Source of the DNA: CAYVMD01 sp964452465
Lineage (GTDB): Bacteria; Armatimonadota; JACIXR01
DNA: 64,000 bases
NCBI GenBank assembly: GCA_964452465.1
Contig: CAYVMD010000003.1
Coordinates: forward strand, 25,186-89,185
Direction: 5' to 3'
This document shows, piece after piece, positions 25,602 through 34,506 of this stretch. How positions within the stretch are numbered: position 1 is the first letter of the stretch; every line of letters begins with the position of its first letter. Below the pieces are notes generated by a model that saw nothing but the letters and a program-made list of their open reading frames with translations, searched no databases and was not told the DNA's origin. The translations under genes were made by a program, and so were the position numbers.

Positions 25602-27947
25602 TCACTTAGCGAATTCCCAAGCGGGATTCCAAGCTTCCAAGAGAGCCCAACTCGCCATACAACGGGCGTAATAACTACCGCACTCCGGTTCGTTGAAGGG
25701 ATTGCGGTTGGCGCCATTGTGCCTATCCCGCACCGCCTTCGCCACCATCTCCGCTTCCTTCTTGAAGCCGTAATCCAGAAGGAGGACCGCCAATTGATAC
25801 TCGAACCCCGTCATGCACTCGCTCCAGTAGGAGAGGGGAGCTTCGGGGCGGTCTCCATCCGGCCATGTGCAGATGAGGGTTCCACTCTCATCTGCGATGG
25901 CAAAGGTGCGCATATTATTGTAGTGGTCGCGGAAATTCTCCCGGAAGTTGTACTGGAAGATGTGCTTGAGGGCGGTGCGGATGTGGGAGCGGTCGAGGAG
26001 ATCGCCCAATCCTGCCCTATTCGCCTTATACTGCCCCACTAATTGATCTATCAAACAGCCGTTTCCCACTTGGAAGCGGGGGTTGGGATTACGATACTCG
26101 CCGGAGAGGGTGGTTATGGGGATGATCTCCCCCTTCGGGGGTTGAATTATTTGGATGTAGTAGCGCCCATTGAAGAGGTGTTCGTCCATCCACCTACTTC
26201 CTTTCTCCCGCAGTTCCCGGCAGGTCTTAGCGAAATCCATATCTCCCACCTTCTCCGCCATCTTCTCCATCGCGCTTAGCCCCGCCAAATACCAACTCTG
26301 ACACATGGGGTTGGGTCCGAAGAACTCCACATCGTAGGTGTTATGCTGAACCCCTTCCATCACCCCGTCCTTATCTGCATCCCATCCGCCCGCCTGCCAG
26401 CAAAATTCCATCAAGGATTTTATCTTGGGATACCATTCCTTTAGCCATTCCGGTTTTTCCTTCAAGGATTGCATATAGCACCTCACTATCAAACCCATTT
26501 GCCCATCCGCCGCTGCGCCGTTAAAGGTCTGCCTATGGAAGGGCAAACTTAGGCGAAAACGTTCCCCGTTGTTCTCGGCTATGCCATAGCGGAGATGGCT
26601 TTCTATCATACTGCGGTGAAGGTCGGGGAAGAGGGAATAGACTGCCTGTTCGTAGTTCCAAACATGGGTGCAAGAGCCATGACAGCACCCGTTCGTCCCT
26701 CCGCAACCCTCAAAGCCGAGGAAAGTGCCATCCTCCAATCGGAAGCAGGTGTGGGTGCGGAGGGGAGTGAGGTTGAAGAGCGCGGCCTCCTTGAATACAT
26801 GGGGAGCATCTAAACTCACCACGCTGTTCACGAAGCGGATCGTCCTGTGCCTCAATCCTTCCAGCCTGGGGATCACCTTGCGCGCCACATCCACTGCATC
26901 CTCGAATTGGGTGGCATAGTAATTGACCACTATGGGGGAATCGCCCTCCCCGCCGGACCACCAGCCTATCTCCCTTAGATCCCTATAGGGGAAGTGCCAA
27001 GTTATGAGGAAACGAACGCTCTTCGTTTCTTTGGGACCTAAGGAGAAGCAACAGGAAAGGGAGCTATCCCAGGTATCCTGGGGGCTGGGGGGGCAAGGCT
27101 TATCCGGTTCGTCGTCCTCTATATAGCCCTTATCCAGGATCTCGTTCACCAATCCCAGGACCTCCCCGCCCCAGGGACGATCGCGGAACTTCCAACGCCT
27201 CGCTACCTTTACATCCTCTCCATCGCAAAGTATCGCCATCGTTCCCCAACGGGGACTTTGTTCCTTCCTTGCTTTGGAGAAGAGCATCCCCTTCCAACCC
27301 GCTACCTCGAGATATTCGGTTATGTTATCCTTAAGGTCGCCACTGATCCCATCGAAGCCAACGAAATTGGTGAGGAGAAGGGTAAGGGAAGCGGAGAGGG
27401 GAGAGTTAGTGCGGTTCTTCAAGGTGATTGTGAGTAGCCCCATTGGGAGGCTAGAGGCCCAGGTATCGCCGGGAACGAGGGGATTGAAACCCTCTATGGT
27501 TACCGATACTGGCGTGGTATCTTCCTCCAAGAGCACCCTCCCGAAGGGGTAGGAAGCCTCGAACGCCTTGGCCCTCATCCTGGGAATGCCCGCCATCCAT
27601 TGGGGAGCGCCGAAGTCCGCGGAGAGCCCTTCCGTTATATCCCCCTCCAGGATGCGAAGTTTGTGCTCCTCCCCTCTCTTCGTCCACAGGACGAAATGGG
27701 AGTAGAGGGGACGCCATCCCCTGTTGGGACGGCTCATTAACTGCCAATCGGTGAGTTGCCCCTTCCCGCCAAGGCAGAAGAAGCCCGTCCCGATCCCTCC
27801 TATGGGCATGGCGATCTCCCGTAAGTGATTCTCATCGTAGCGAGACAACACGAGCCAGTCGTGCTCTTCCATTTTACCTTTACCTCCTTTGACCATGGGA
27901 TTTGCCTGGATAACCAATGATAAGGCTAAAAGCAAAAGATAGACCAT
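25602..27947 (-). CDS. exported GH116 family glycosidase (GBA2-like / DUF608)
   Basis: A 781-residue protein with an N-terminal signal sequence (MVYLLLLALSLVIQA). The GBA2-type N-terminal beta domain starts with REIAMPIGGIGTGFFCLGG. The (alpha/alpha)6 catalytic domain has GSCTHVWNYEQAV, the region of the family nucleophile, and HNTYDVEFFGPNPMC, which holds the presumed acid/base Asp, then NRNPFNEPECGSYYARCMAS. GH116 enzymes cleave beta-glucosides, beta-xylosides or beta-GlcNAc. The ATG is preceded by GGAGGAACAAGGG. Third gene of the exported operon. Confidence 0.9.
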   Translation of the reverse strand: MVYLLLLALSLVIQANPMVKGGKGKMEEHDWLVLSRYDENHLREIAMPIGGIGTGFFCLGGKGQLTDWQLMSRPNRGWRPLYSHFVLWTKRGEEHKLRILEGDITEGLSADFGAPQWMAGIPRMRAKAFEASYPFGRVLLEEDTTPVSVTIEGFNPLVPGDTWASSLPMGLLTITLKNRTNSPLSASLTLLLTNFVGFDGISGDLKDNITEYLEVAGWKGMLFSKARKEQSPRWGTMAILCDGEDVKVARRWKFRDRPWGGEVLGLVNEILDKGYIEDDEPDKPCPPSPQDTWDSSLSCCFSLGPKETKSVRFLITWHFPYRDLREIGWWSGGEGDSPIVVNYYATQFEDAVDVARKVIPRLEGLRHRTIRFVNSVVSLDAPHVFKEAALFNLTPLRTHTCFRLEDGTFLGFEGCGGTNGCCHGSCTHVWNYEQAVYSLFPDLHRSMIESHLRYGIAENNGERFRLSLPFHRQTFNGAAADGQMGLIVRCYMQSLKEKPEWLKEWYPKIKSLMEFCWQAGGWDADKDGVMEGVQHNTYDVEFFGPNPMCQSWYLAGLSAMEKMAEKVGDMDFAKTCRELREKGSRWMDEHLFNGRYYIQIIQPPKGEIIPITTLSGEYRNPNPRFQVGNGCLIDQLVGQYKANRAGLGDLLDRSHIRTALKHIFQYNFRENFRDHYNNMRTFAIADESGTLICTWPDGDRPEAPLSYWSECMTGFEYQLAVLLLDYGFKKEAEMVAKAVRDRHNGANRNPFNEPECGSYYARCMASWALLEAWNPAWEFAK

Positions 27948-27962
27948 CCCTTGTTCCTCCTT

Positions 27963-30254
27963 TTACATTTCTTTGATCCATACCTCGAAGGGGGAAAAAT
28001 CCTTCTCCCCCTCTCCCAGGGGGCTTTTTACCTTCGCCCTGATGGGCTTTGAGGTAGGATTAACGATGACCACCATCTCCTTATCCCTGTCCCTGATGAA
28101 AACCGCATCCAAAGGCGCATCGGCAGGTTCTATCCTTATGCTCTCCCTGCGGATCTCTCCCAAGGCGTAGTGGATTCCCACCTCCTGCAGTTCCTTCAAG
28201 AACCCTCTGAAGAAGCTCTTCAACTCTTCGCTGAAGGCGAATCCGCTAACCCAATCGTCATAGGCATCCCCCCAGGCGTAGAAGAGCACCCCTTTGGCGC
28301 CGTTGTTGAGGGCGAGGTAGGTCATGCACCTTATCTCCTCTGGGGTGGGAAAACGATTCTGGGAATGGGCTGGCGGTTGACGATGTGCCTGGATCACCGC
28401 CCAGACCGGTCTCCCTTTACTTGCCTCCCTCATCTCTCTTACCGAATTTCCCACCCACGCCAGACTATCGGGCGTGCTCGCCCCAATGGGGTAAGGATCG
28501 GTGCCTATTATCTCTCCCGTCAGGGCATACTTGACCACTTCCCCAGGCACCTCGTTCACGAAGGTGGGGTGGTCGGGATCGGCTTCCTTTATTATGTCGC
28601 AGAAGCGCTTTACCACATCGGGGTTAATTCCCCCTCCCGCTGGCTCATCGATGGCGTAATGGACGAGGATATGAGGTTGAAAGCGCAGTAGGGAAACCAA
28701 CGAGCGTGCCTCCTCGAAGTTACTCCTTCCGCCCCTTATATATTCGCTCAGTTCCGTTATCACCCACAATCCTTGCAGATGCGCCTCCGCGAACCATTCC
28801 TGCTGGTCCTTGGAAAGTTCCCTCTGGTCTCCTCCAAAGATGGGCGAGGTAACGCAGTTGAAGCCCAATTCCCTGATTTTCTTTAGATCCTCTTTTCCCA
28901 CATGGTAAGTGCCGATGGGGAAGAAGGGCTTCCCATACACTAAAAGTTGCCCCTTTTTGCTCAGGGATATCCTTGATACCTCCGTGGGGATGCGGACCTC
29001 GAATCCCCCTTTTGCAACCTCGCTCTCCCTTTTGCTAATAGCTCTTACCTCCACTTCGTAGCGTTCGCCTTCCTGGCTTGCCGGGAAAGTCCCCGTGGGG
29101 AAGACGATTTTCCCTTCGCCTTTGGCAAGGCTGAGCTTTTTCTCTATCGGCTTTGCCAACCTTCCCCCTTTAATCGTTACCCTGCAGCTTGCCCTTTCCC
29201 CCTCCGGGGGAGCGCTCCGGATCCTCAACTCCACATTATCCCAAGGGAAGAAGATAGTGCGGGGGAGAGATATCTCCACCAAGGGTGGAACGCGAAAAGC
29301 GTGATAGAACTCCGTTACCTCTCCATTCGCTTTGAGGTAAGCAACGGCGGAAAAGGTACCTCGTCCTTGGCAGGGCAAGGATACCCTTAAAGTTTGCTTC
29401 CCTTGGGGACCAAGGGTGAGCGCTTTCCATTCGCCCTCGGACAAGACATTACCATTCTGCCTAATGGAGAACTTTATCTCCATCCTGCGGGATACATCCT
29501 TAAGGTTCTCCACTATGAAACTCGCCCTGAAGGTGCCGGGAGGTGTCTCCGAGGGGGCTTCCTTCCATGTCCCCATCAAGCCATATTTCAACTTCATCGC
29601 ATTGGCGTATAGGTTCTCCAGCATCTCCGGGGAAAGCGCGAAGGCGGTGGTTACTATTAGCACCCCTTTGCCGATGTTAGCCACCAGACCAACGGCGGTG
29701 CCTCCCTTAGTCTGTGCCCATACCTTGTATTTGTTGCCCCACCTGCGGATGTGCGCCCAGAAGGTAAGCGTCAATAAGCGATGGGGGGAAGTGAGGAAAG
29801 AAGAGGGGGAGGCGATATCCAATTGCGCTCTCTCACTGCCCAGATCCCTTGGGGCATCCCCATACTCTATAAATAGTTGGGGATCCAGGTCAGCGAGCCA
29901 ATCGCACATGGGTGGATAAGCCATATCGGTTAGTATGGCGATGCCACCGCTTTCCAGGAATGTCCTGAATTGAGGGAGGTAGTGCCTCATCTCTTGAGGA
30001 TCGCCGTAATTCCAGAGGGATGTTGTGAGGATGAGATCGTAATCCTTTTGTTTTTGGAAGAATTGGGCGATATCCGTATTGTGGAACTTATCGTGTTGCC
30101 AACCCAAGGTTCGAAGGCGCTCGTCGTATTCCATCCAACTGCGATAATCGTTATTAACCCCCGAACTGGATATCAACGCCACCCTATTGGGTCGTGTGCT
30201 CGCGAACCCCAAGACGCAAACCAAGAGATTTAATAGTAGAAGATGCTTCCTCAT
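27963..30254 (-). CDS. exported ThuA-like plus TIM-barrel glycosidase-like protein
   Basis: A 763-residue protein with signal peptide MRKHLLLLNLLVCVLGFA. Residues about 22-225 resemble a class I GATase/ThuA-type domain (SGVNNDYRSW, YDLILTTSLWNYGD, FLESGGIAILTDMAYPP). Two beta-sandwich stretches follow. From about 445 there is a (beta/alpha)8 barrel (FFPIGTYHVGKEDLKKIRELGFNCV, LVHYAIDEPAGGGI, FYAWGDAYDDW) with an Asp-Glu pair in the place of a glycosidase acid. The ATG overlaps the DUF6259 stop (ATGA). Function is likely glycan processing; the family was not fixed. Confidence 0.78.
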   Translation of the reverse strand: MRKHLLLLNLLVCVLGFASTRPNRVALISSSGVNNDYRSWMEYDERLRTLGWQHDKFHNTDIAQFFQKQKDYDLILTTSLWNYGDPQEMRHYLPQFRTFLESGGIAILTDMAYPPMCDWLADLDPQLFIEYGDAPRDLGSERAQLDIASPSSFLTSPHRLLTLTFWAHIRRWGNKYKVWAQTKGGTAVGLVANIGKGVLIVTTAFALSPEMLENLYANAMKLKYGLMGTWKEAPSETPPGTFRASFIVENLKDVSRRMEIKFSIRQNGNVLSEGEWKALTLGPQGKQTLRVSLPCQGRGTFSAVAYLKANGEVTEFYHAFRVPPLVEISLPRTIFFPWDNVELRIRSAPPEGERASCRVTIKGGRLAKPIEKKLSLAKGEGKIVFPTGTFPASQEGERYEVEVRAISKRESEVAKGGFEVRIPTEVSRISLSKKGQLLVYGKPFFPIGTYHVGKEDLKKIRELGFNCVTSPIFGGDQRELSKDQQEWFAEAHLQGLWVITELSEYIRGGRSNFEEARSLVSLLRFQPHILVHYAIDEPAGGGINPDVVKRFCDIIKEADPDHPTFVNEVPGEVVKYALTGEIIGTDPYPIGASTPDSLAWVGNSVREMREASKGRPVWAVIQAHRQPPAHSQNRFPTPEEIRCMTYLALNNGAKGVLFYAWGDAYDDWVSGFAFSEELKSFFRGFLKELQEVGIHYALGEIRRESIRIEPADAPLDAVFIRDRDKEMVVIVNPTSKPIRAKVKSPLGEGEKDFSPFEVWIKEM

Positions 30255-32974
30255 AGGTTGGTATCTTCCCTCAGGGAATCCTTTTCATAGATCCATATGT
30301 GCTTTCCTTCCCTGAGGAAGGAAAGCCCCTCCGGGTAATCCTTGCCTCGCCACCTTAAAACTATCCCTGCCTCCAAGCCCTCTCCTTGAGCATAGAAACC
30401 ATAGGGAGCAATGATTATATCGGGGGAGAGGGTAAAGGGCTCGGGATCGGTATTGGCTATTATGCTAACCTTAGGGAATTCCGTCCTCATCACTCCGCAG
30501 CTTTTTTCATCCTTAGCGGGGCGAAGTATGGAGAAATCCCTTAATCGCTCCCCGAAGTAGCGTTTGGCTACCTTCTTTTGCAGAAGGCTTAGCCATTGAA
30601 GCCATCCCCTTGCTTTGGGGTTGTCGAGGGTGGAAGGCCAACAGGCGTAACTTAAGCTATATCCTATTAGGAGCGTCCAGGTGAGCGTCTCGTTGTTGGT
30701 GACGAACTGCCCTAAATCGTGATGGTAGAAGCCAACCTTATCGTGTCCCAGAAAGATCGCCAAGGGATAGAAATGCCAGGCGGAAGGAGGATACTGTTCC
30801 CGATAAAGGGTTACCCATGGTGGGAGCCATTGGTTGGGGAGAAGGAACCAGGTTATCCCGCAGAAGAGGGTTTCATAATTCAGCAATCCATCCCATCCTC
30901 CTTCCGTAGCGAGGGGAACCTTGGTGGATGCCTCCCGGGCGATGTCCAGCCAGCCCTGGGTGTAAGCATAGGGTGTAGGGGAGGCGGGGTTGAGGTCGTA
31001 TATCCAACCCCTTGCTCCGATTTGGTCCTGAAAGAGGATGTCGCTTGGATAATCCTTGGTGAACTGCTCCCTTATCCTCCTCTCCGCTTCCCTAACTGCG
31101 GGATGCCAGGGGCAGATTGCCCATCCCCAATTAGCACCATAGACCTCCTTTATCTTCTCCCCTTGAAGGTCTCGGGCGAGGGGAGCATCGCCATATTTGA
31201 TGAAGGTGGGTCCCTTGGGATCATCGCACCACCAGGTGGGGTTGGTGTAGGGCATGACGAGATGCCCCAATTGGTGGAGGGTATCGTAAAGACGGCGAAA
31301 CTCCTCCGGCGTTCCCTTTCGGGGATTGGGAGGGAGGTGGTCGGGATACTGCTTATCGAAACCCCCGTGGAGGTAATCGGCGAAGTGGACGAGGGAGGGG
31401 ACGGGCAGTTTCCCCGCTTGTTCTGTCTGTTCCTGGAATGTACCTCCTTCGTATTTCACCAGCACGCTCTCGCTCAGCCTTTGGTAGAGGTGGGAGGGTA
31501 ACTTATCCCTCAGCCTCCGATGGAAGCTGTTGTCCCTCCCATACCTCTCCAAGGCGGTAAGGAGAGGAACACCGAAGGTGATCCTCAAATGAGGAGAACG
31601 CCATTCTTCCCTCGGCTTAACATAGGTATGCCATTCCCTTCTTACGAAGCCGAAAGCGCCCTCCCTCCCTGCATAGAGGCTGACGGGGACGAAGATCTCC
31701 TTTTCCTTTCTTACGCCATAGATAGCGAGGGAACCATTTTCACTTTGGATGTAAAGAAAATCGGAAAATGCGGGAGGATAATCCGCATGCCAGAAACCTC
31801 CCTCCTTCTGCACCATCTCGTAATGGAAGGAATATCCTCCCGTCTCCCACCAGATTCCTCCCTTTTGGAGATAACTCCTTATCCTCTCTATCGTTTCCCG
31901 CCATTTGCCTTCCTCGCCCGTGGGCAGGAACTCGCCATAGGGATTGACGATAAGAGGGAAGTTGTCCGGCTCCTCCAAAGCCTTCTCCAATTCCTCCGCG
32001 CTTTTTATCCTTTCGATCTTGAATTCCGGCAGGAGGGAGGGTAGCCTAACCGACCACAAGCTGGGGATGAGCTCATTGAAGCCACCTCCCCGTGGTCCTC
32101 CCGTTATCCAAACGAGGGCGAGCGTTTTCTCCTTCCCCTCTCTCCCCCAGAGGTAGCGAGTGGTCCTCTGGAAGAGGAGGAAAACCGCGTCTGCATCTGC
32201 TTCCCTCATCCATCCTCCCAGCCGAAACAGGAACCCCTTCCCCATTCTATACCCCGCCAAGAGGGCACCATTGGGGGAGTCCACCAACTTCACCGTTTCC
32301 ACCTTCCCCTCGGGAGGTCTATTCACCACCATCTTATGTCCGTTTATCCTATTTGCCACATCCTCCCCCAACCATCGTATGCCCTCCGCGGTGAGGTGGA
32401 CGGGCACCGGCTCATCCTGAACGGGACGCATAACACAGCCCTCTCCCACCAGGGTCTGCAAGGCGATGGGACCCACTAAGCTGGGGCTCCACTGAACCTT
32501 CCCCGTGAAGAACTCTTTGGTGAAGGCGAGCCCTAAGCCCTCCGGAACATACAGTTTCTCTATGGACGAGGGTGGGAAATGGAGGATGGGGAAGCGGAAG
32601 GTGAGGATGGTCTTCCCTTTGGGGCGAAGGAGGAAGGAGAATTCCAAGTAATCCTCCTTAGCAACGACGCTCGTTTCTACCTCTACTGCCTCGTTCTTAT
32701 GTGTGAAAAGGAGTTGCTCTCCTTTCTTCTGACACGAGAAGGTGGTGTCCAGGGAAGAAAGAAGGGAATTATCTCTGAAGACCACCTCCCAAAGGGGGGC
32801 GTCCACCTTGAGGGGAAGGATTTCCTTTCCGGTTTTCCTGTCCTTTAGGGAGACGAGGGCACCGTTGGAGGGAGAAAAAGAGGCGATATAAGTTTTCCCC
32901 CCACTCTCCAACCTTTGGGAGAACGCTAATCCTGCGATTAGCAATAGCGGTATTAATTTCTCAATGACGCCCAT
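30251..32974 (-). CDS. exported DUF6259-type TIM-barrel protein
   Basis: A 907-residue protein with signal peptide MGVIEKLIPLLLIAGLAFS. A beta-sandwich N-terminal half (FSPSNGALVSLKDRKTGKEI, a typical DUF6259 start) leads to a barrel with FADYLHGGFDKQYPDHLPP, LVMPYTNPTWW, DILFQDQIGARGW and LATEGGWDGL, which supply candidate catalytic acids. DUF6259 proteins are putative alpha-galactosidase-like glycosidases. It is the first gene of the operon, with an AAAGGTGGTGAACT ribosome site, and faces the sulfatase gene across a 185-bp intergenic space. Confidence 0.82.
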   Translation of the reverse strand: MGVIEKLIPLLLIAGLAFSQRLESGGKTYIASFSPSNGALVSLKDRKTGKEILPLKVDAPLWEVVFRDNSLLSSLDTTFSCQKKGEQLLFTHKNEAVEVETSVVAKEDYLEFSFLLRPKGKTILTFRFPILHFPPSSIEKLYVPEGLGLAFTKEFFTGKVQWSPSLVGPIALQTLVGEGCVMRPVQDEPVPVHLTAEGIRWLGEDVANRINGHKMVVNRPPEGKVETVKLVDSPNGALLAGYRMGKGFLFRLGGWMREADADAVFLLFQRTTRYLWGREGKEKTLALVWITGGPRGGGFNELIPSLWSVRLPSLLPEFKIERIKSAEELEKALEEPDNFPLIVNPYGEFLPTGEEGKWRETIERIRSYLQKGGIWWETGGYSFHYEMVQKEGGFWHADYPPAFSDFLYIQSENGSLAIYGVRKEKEIFVPVSLYAGREGAFGFVRREWHTYVKPREEWRSPHLRITFGVPLLTALERYGRDNSFHRRLRDKLPSHLYQRLSESVLVKYEGGTFQEQTEQAGKLPVPSLVHFADYLHGGFDKQYPDHLPPNPRKGTPEEFRRLYDTLHQLGHLVMPYTNPTWWCDDPKGPTFIKYGDAPLARDLQGEKIKEVYGANWGWAICPWHPAVREAERRIREQFTKDYPSDILFQDQIGARGWIYDLNPASPTPYAYTQGWLDIAREASTKVPLATEGGWDGLLNYETLFCGITWFLLPNQWLPPWVTLYREQYPPSAWHFYPLAIFLGHDKVGFYHHDLGQFVTNNETLTWTLLIGYSLSYACWPSTLDNPKARGWLQWLSLLQKKVAKRYFGERLRDFSILRPAKDEKSCGVMRTEFPKVSIIANTDPEPFTLSPDIIIAPYGFYAQGEGLEAGIVLRWRGKDYPEGLSFLREGKHIWIYEKDSLREDTNL

Positions 32975-33111
32975 AGTTCACCACCTTTTCTTAAGATTGT
33001 AAGGTTCTTCAAGATCCCTTAGCAATCAAAATCTCCTCTTCAAGGAGCAATTCCCCCGCATTATGTCCGCAGTTATTTACAAGAGATTTGGAGATGCCTA
33101 TGATTATAACG

Positions 33112-33140
33112 TTGTAAACCTTAGGTTATTATGCTATAAC
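33112..33140 (+). promoter_or_regulatory. putative sulfatase-anSME promoter
   Basis: TTGTAA (33112-33117), 17-bp spacer, TATAAC (33135-33140). The transcript would start near 33147, 13 nt before the GTG at 33160. The surrounding TATAACGTTGTAAA and TATAACTACAACTTT are AT-rich near-repeats that could serve as an operator. Confidence 0.5.
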
Positions 33141-33159
33141 TACAACTTTCACTTGGAAA

Positions 33160-34503
33160 GTGAAAAGGATGGGACGGTGGAACATCATCTTGGTGATCAC
33201 GCACGACACAGGAAGGCATCTGGGATGCTACGGACGGGATGTGTCGACGCCCAATTTGGATAGGTTGGCGGAGGAAGGGGTGAGATTCGCCCAAGCGTTT
33301 TGTACCGCCCCTCAGTGCAGTCCCAGTCGCGCTAGCCTCCTCACGGGACTGGTTCCTCATCGCCATGGTCTGATTGGCTTAGCCCATCGGGGGTTTCGAT
33401 TGAAGCCAGATGTTCCTCTCTTACCTCGCATTTTGAATCGCGTCGGTTACGCCACCTTCTTATTCGGTCTCCAACACGAAACCTCCGACAACCCTCAAAT
33501 CTTGGGCTATCAGCATGTACCTCCTGTGAAATCGCACTCCTGCCAGGATGTTGCCCCTGCTTTTCTGGAATTTCTTTCCAGCCACCCGCCTCAACCATTT
33601 TTCGCCTCCGTTGGGTTCTTCGAGACCCATCGTCCCTTCCCTCAAACCCAAGGGAGGACCGAACCCCATGTGCCACCGTTCTTGCCCGATGCACCTGAGG
33701 TGAGAAGGGATGTCGCAGATCTCAACGAATCGGTTCGGCGTGTGGATGAAGCGGTGAGGGCGATCGTCACCGCACTCAAGCGCCATCGTCTTTGGGATAA
33801 CACCCTGCTCGTCTATACGACGGACCATGGAACCAGTTTCCCAGGCGCCAAGGCTACCCTCTTCGACCCGGGCATCGAGATAGCGCTCTTGATGCATGGT
33901 CCCGATGACGCTTTCAGTGGTGGCAAGACGGTGACAACGATGGTGAGCAATGCGGATTTGATGCCTACCTTCTGCGAGATCGCGGGAGCTGAACCGCCTT
34001 CCCATTTGGATGGGAAGAGCCTACTTCCCCTCCTGAAAGGAGAACCTCGCCTTCACGAAAGGTTGTTCGTGGAGTTGACCTACCACGCAGCATACGACCC
34101 TATGCGGGGCATCCGAACGGAGCGATTTAAATACATTCGTTCCTTCGCCGAGCGTCCCTTCTGGCTACCCCCGAATGTGGATAACGGGTTCACTAAGGAT
34201 TGGTATCGTCAGCATCGTCCCGAGGTGTTTCGGAAAGGGCGTCGGAAGGAAATGCTGTTTGACCTCCAGGTGGATCCCTGGGAACGGCATAACCTTGCGA
34301 ACGACTTCGCTTATGCTTCGCTGTTAAGCGAACTTCGAGTTATGTTGGAGCGTTGGATGGAGGATACGGAGGACCCGCTACGGCATGGGCATGTCCCACC
34401 TCCTCAAGGGGCAAGGGTGACGCCGGCATCTTCTTGGGGACCGGAGGAAGGGGTTAGGGGGGACTTCGACCCCACAAGGGATACAGTGCCTCTCGAGGAC
34501 TGA
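33160..34503 (+). CDS. Cys-type sulfatase
   Basis: A 447-residue sulfatase of the alkaline phosphatase superfamily. The formylglycine motif CSPSRASLLTG lies near residue 52; its Cys is the residue oxidised by the anSME encoded next. The metal site is indicated by ILVITHDTGRHLGCYG at the start and YTTDHGTSFPGAK in the middle. No signal peptide is visible, so it would act in the cytoplasm, unlike the exported glycosidases beside it. A GTG at 33160 and an ATG at 33169 are both possible starts. Closest in style to N-sulfoglucosamine sulfohydrolase-like proteins, but the substrate is unknown. Arginine is mostly CGN here, whereas neighbouring genes prefer AGG/AGA, which suggests recent acquisition. 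Confidence 0.9.
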   Translation: MKRMGRWNIILVITHDTGRHLGCYGRDVSTPNLDRLAEEGVRFAQAFCTAPQCSPSRASLLTGLVPHRHGLIGLAHRGFRLKPDVPLLPRILNRVGYATFLFGLQHETSDNPQILGYQHVPPVKSHSCQDVAPAFLEFLSSHPPQPFFASVGFFETHRPFPQTQGRTEPHVPPFLPDAPEVRRDVADLNESVRRVDEAVRAIVTALKRHRLWDNTLLVYTTDHGTSFPGAKATLFDPGIEIALLMHGPDDAFSGGKTVTTMVSNADLMPTFCEIAGAEPPSHLDGKSLLPLLKGEPRLHERLFVELTYHAAYDPMRGIRTERFKYIRSFAERPFWLPPNVDNGFTKDWYRQHRPEVFRKGRRKEMLFDLQVDPWERHNLANDFAYASLLSELRVMLERWMEDTEDPLRHGHVPPPQGARVTPASSWGPEEGVRGDFDPTRDTVPLED

Positions 34504-34506
34504 AAG

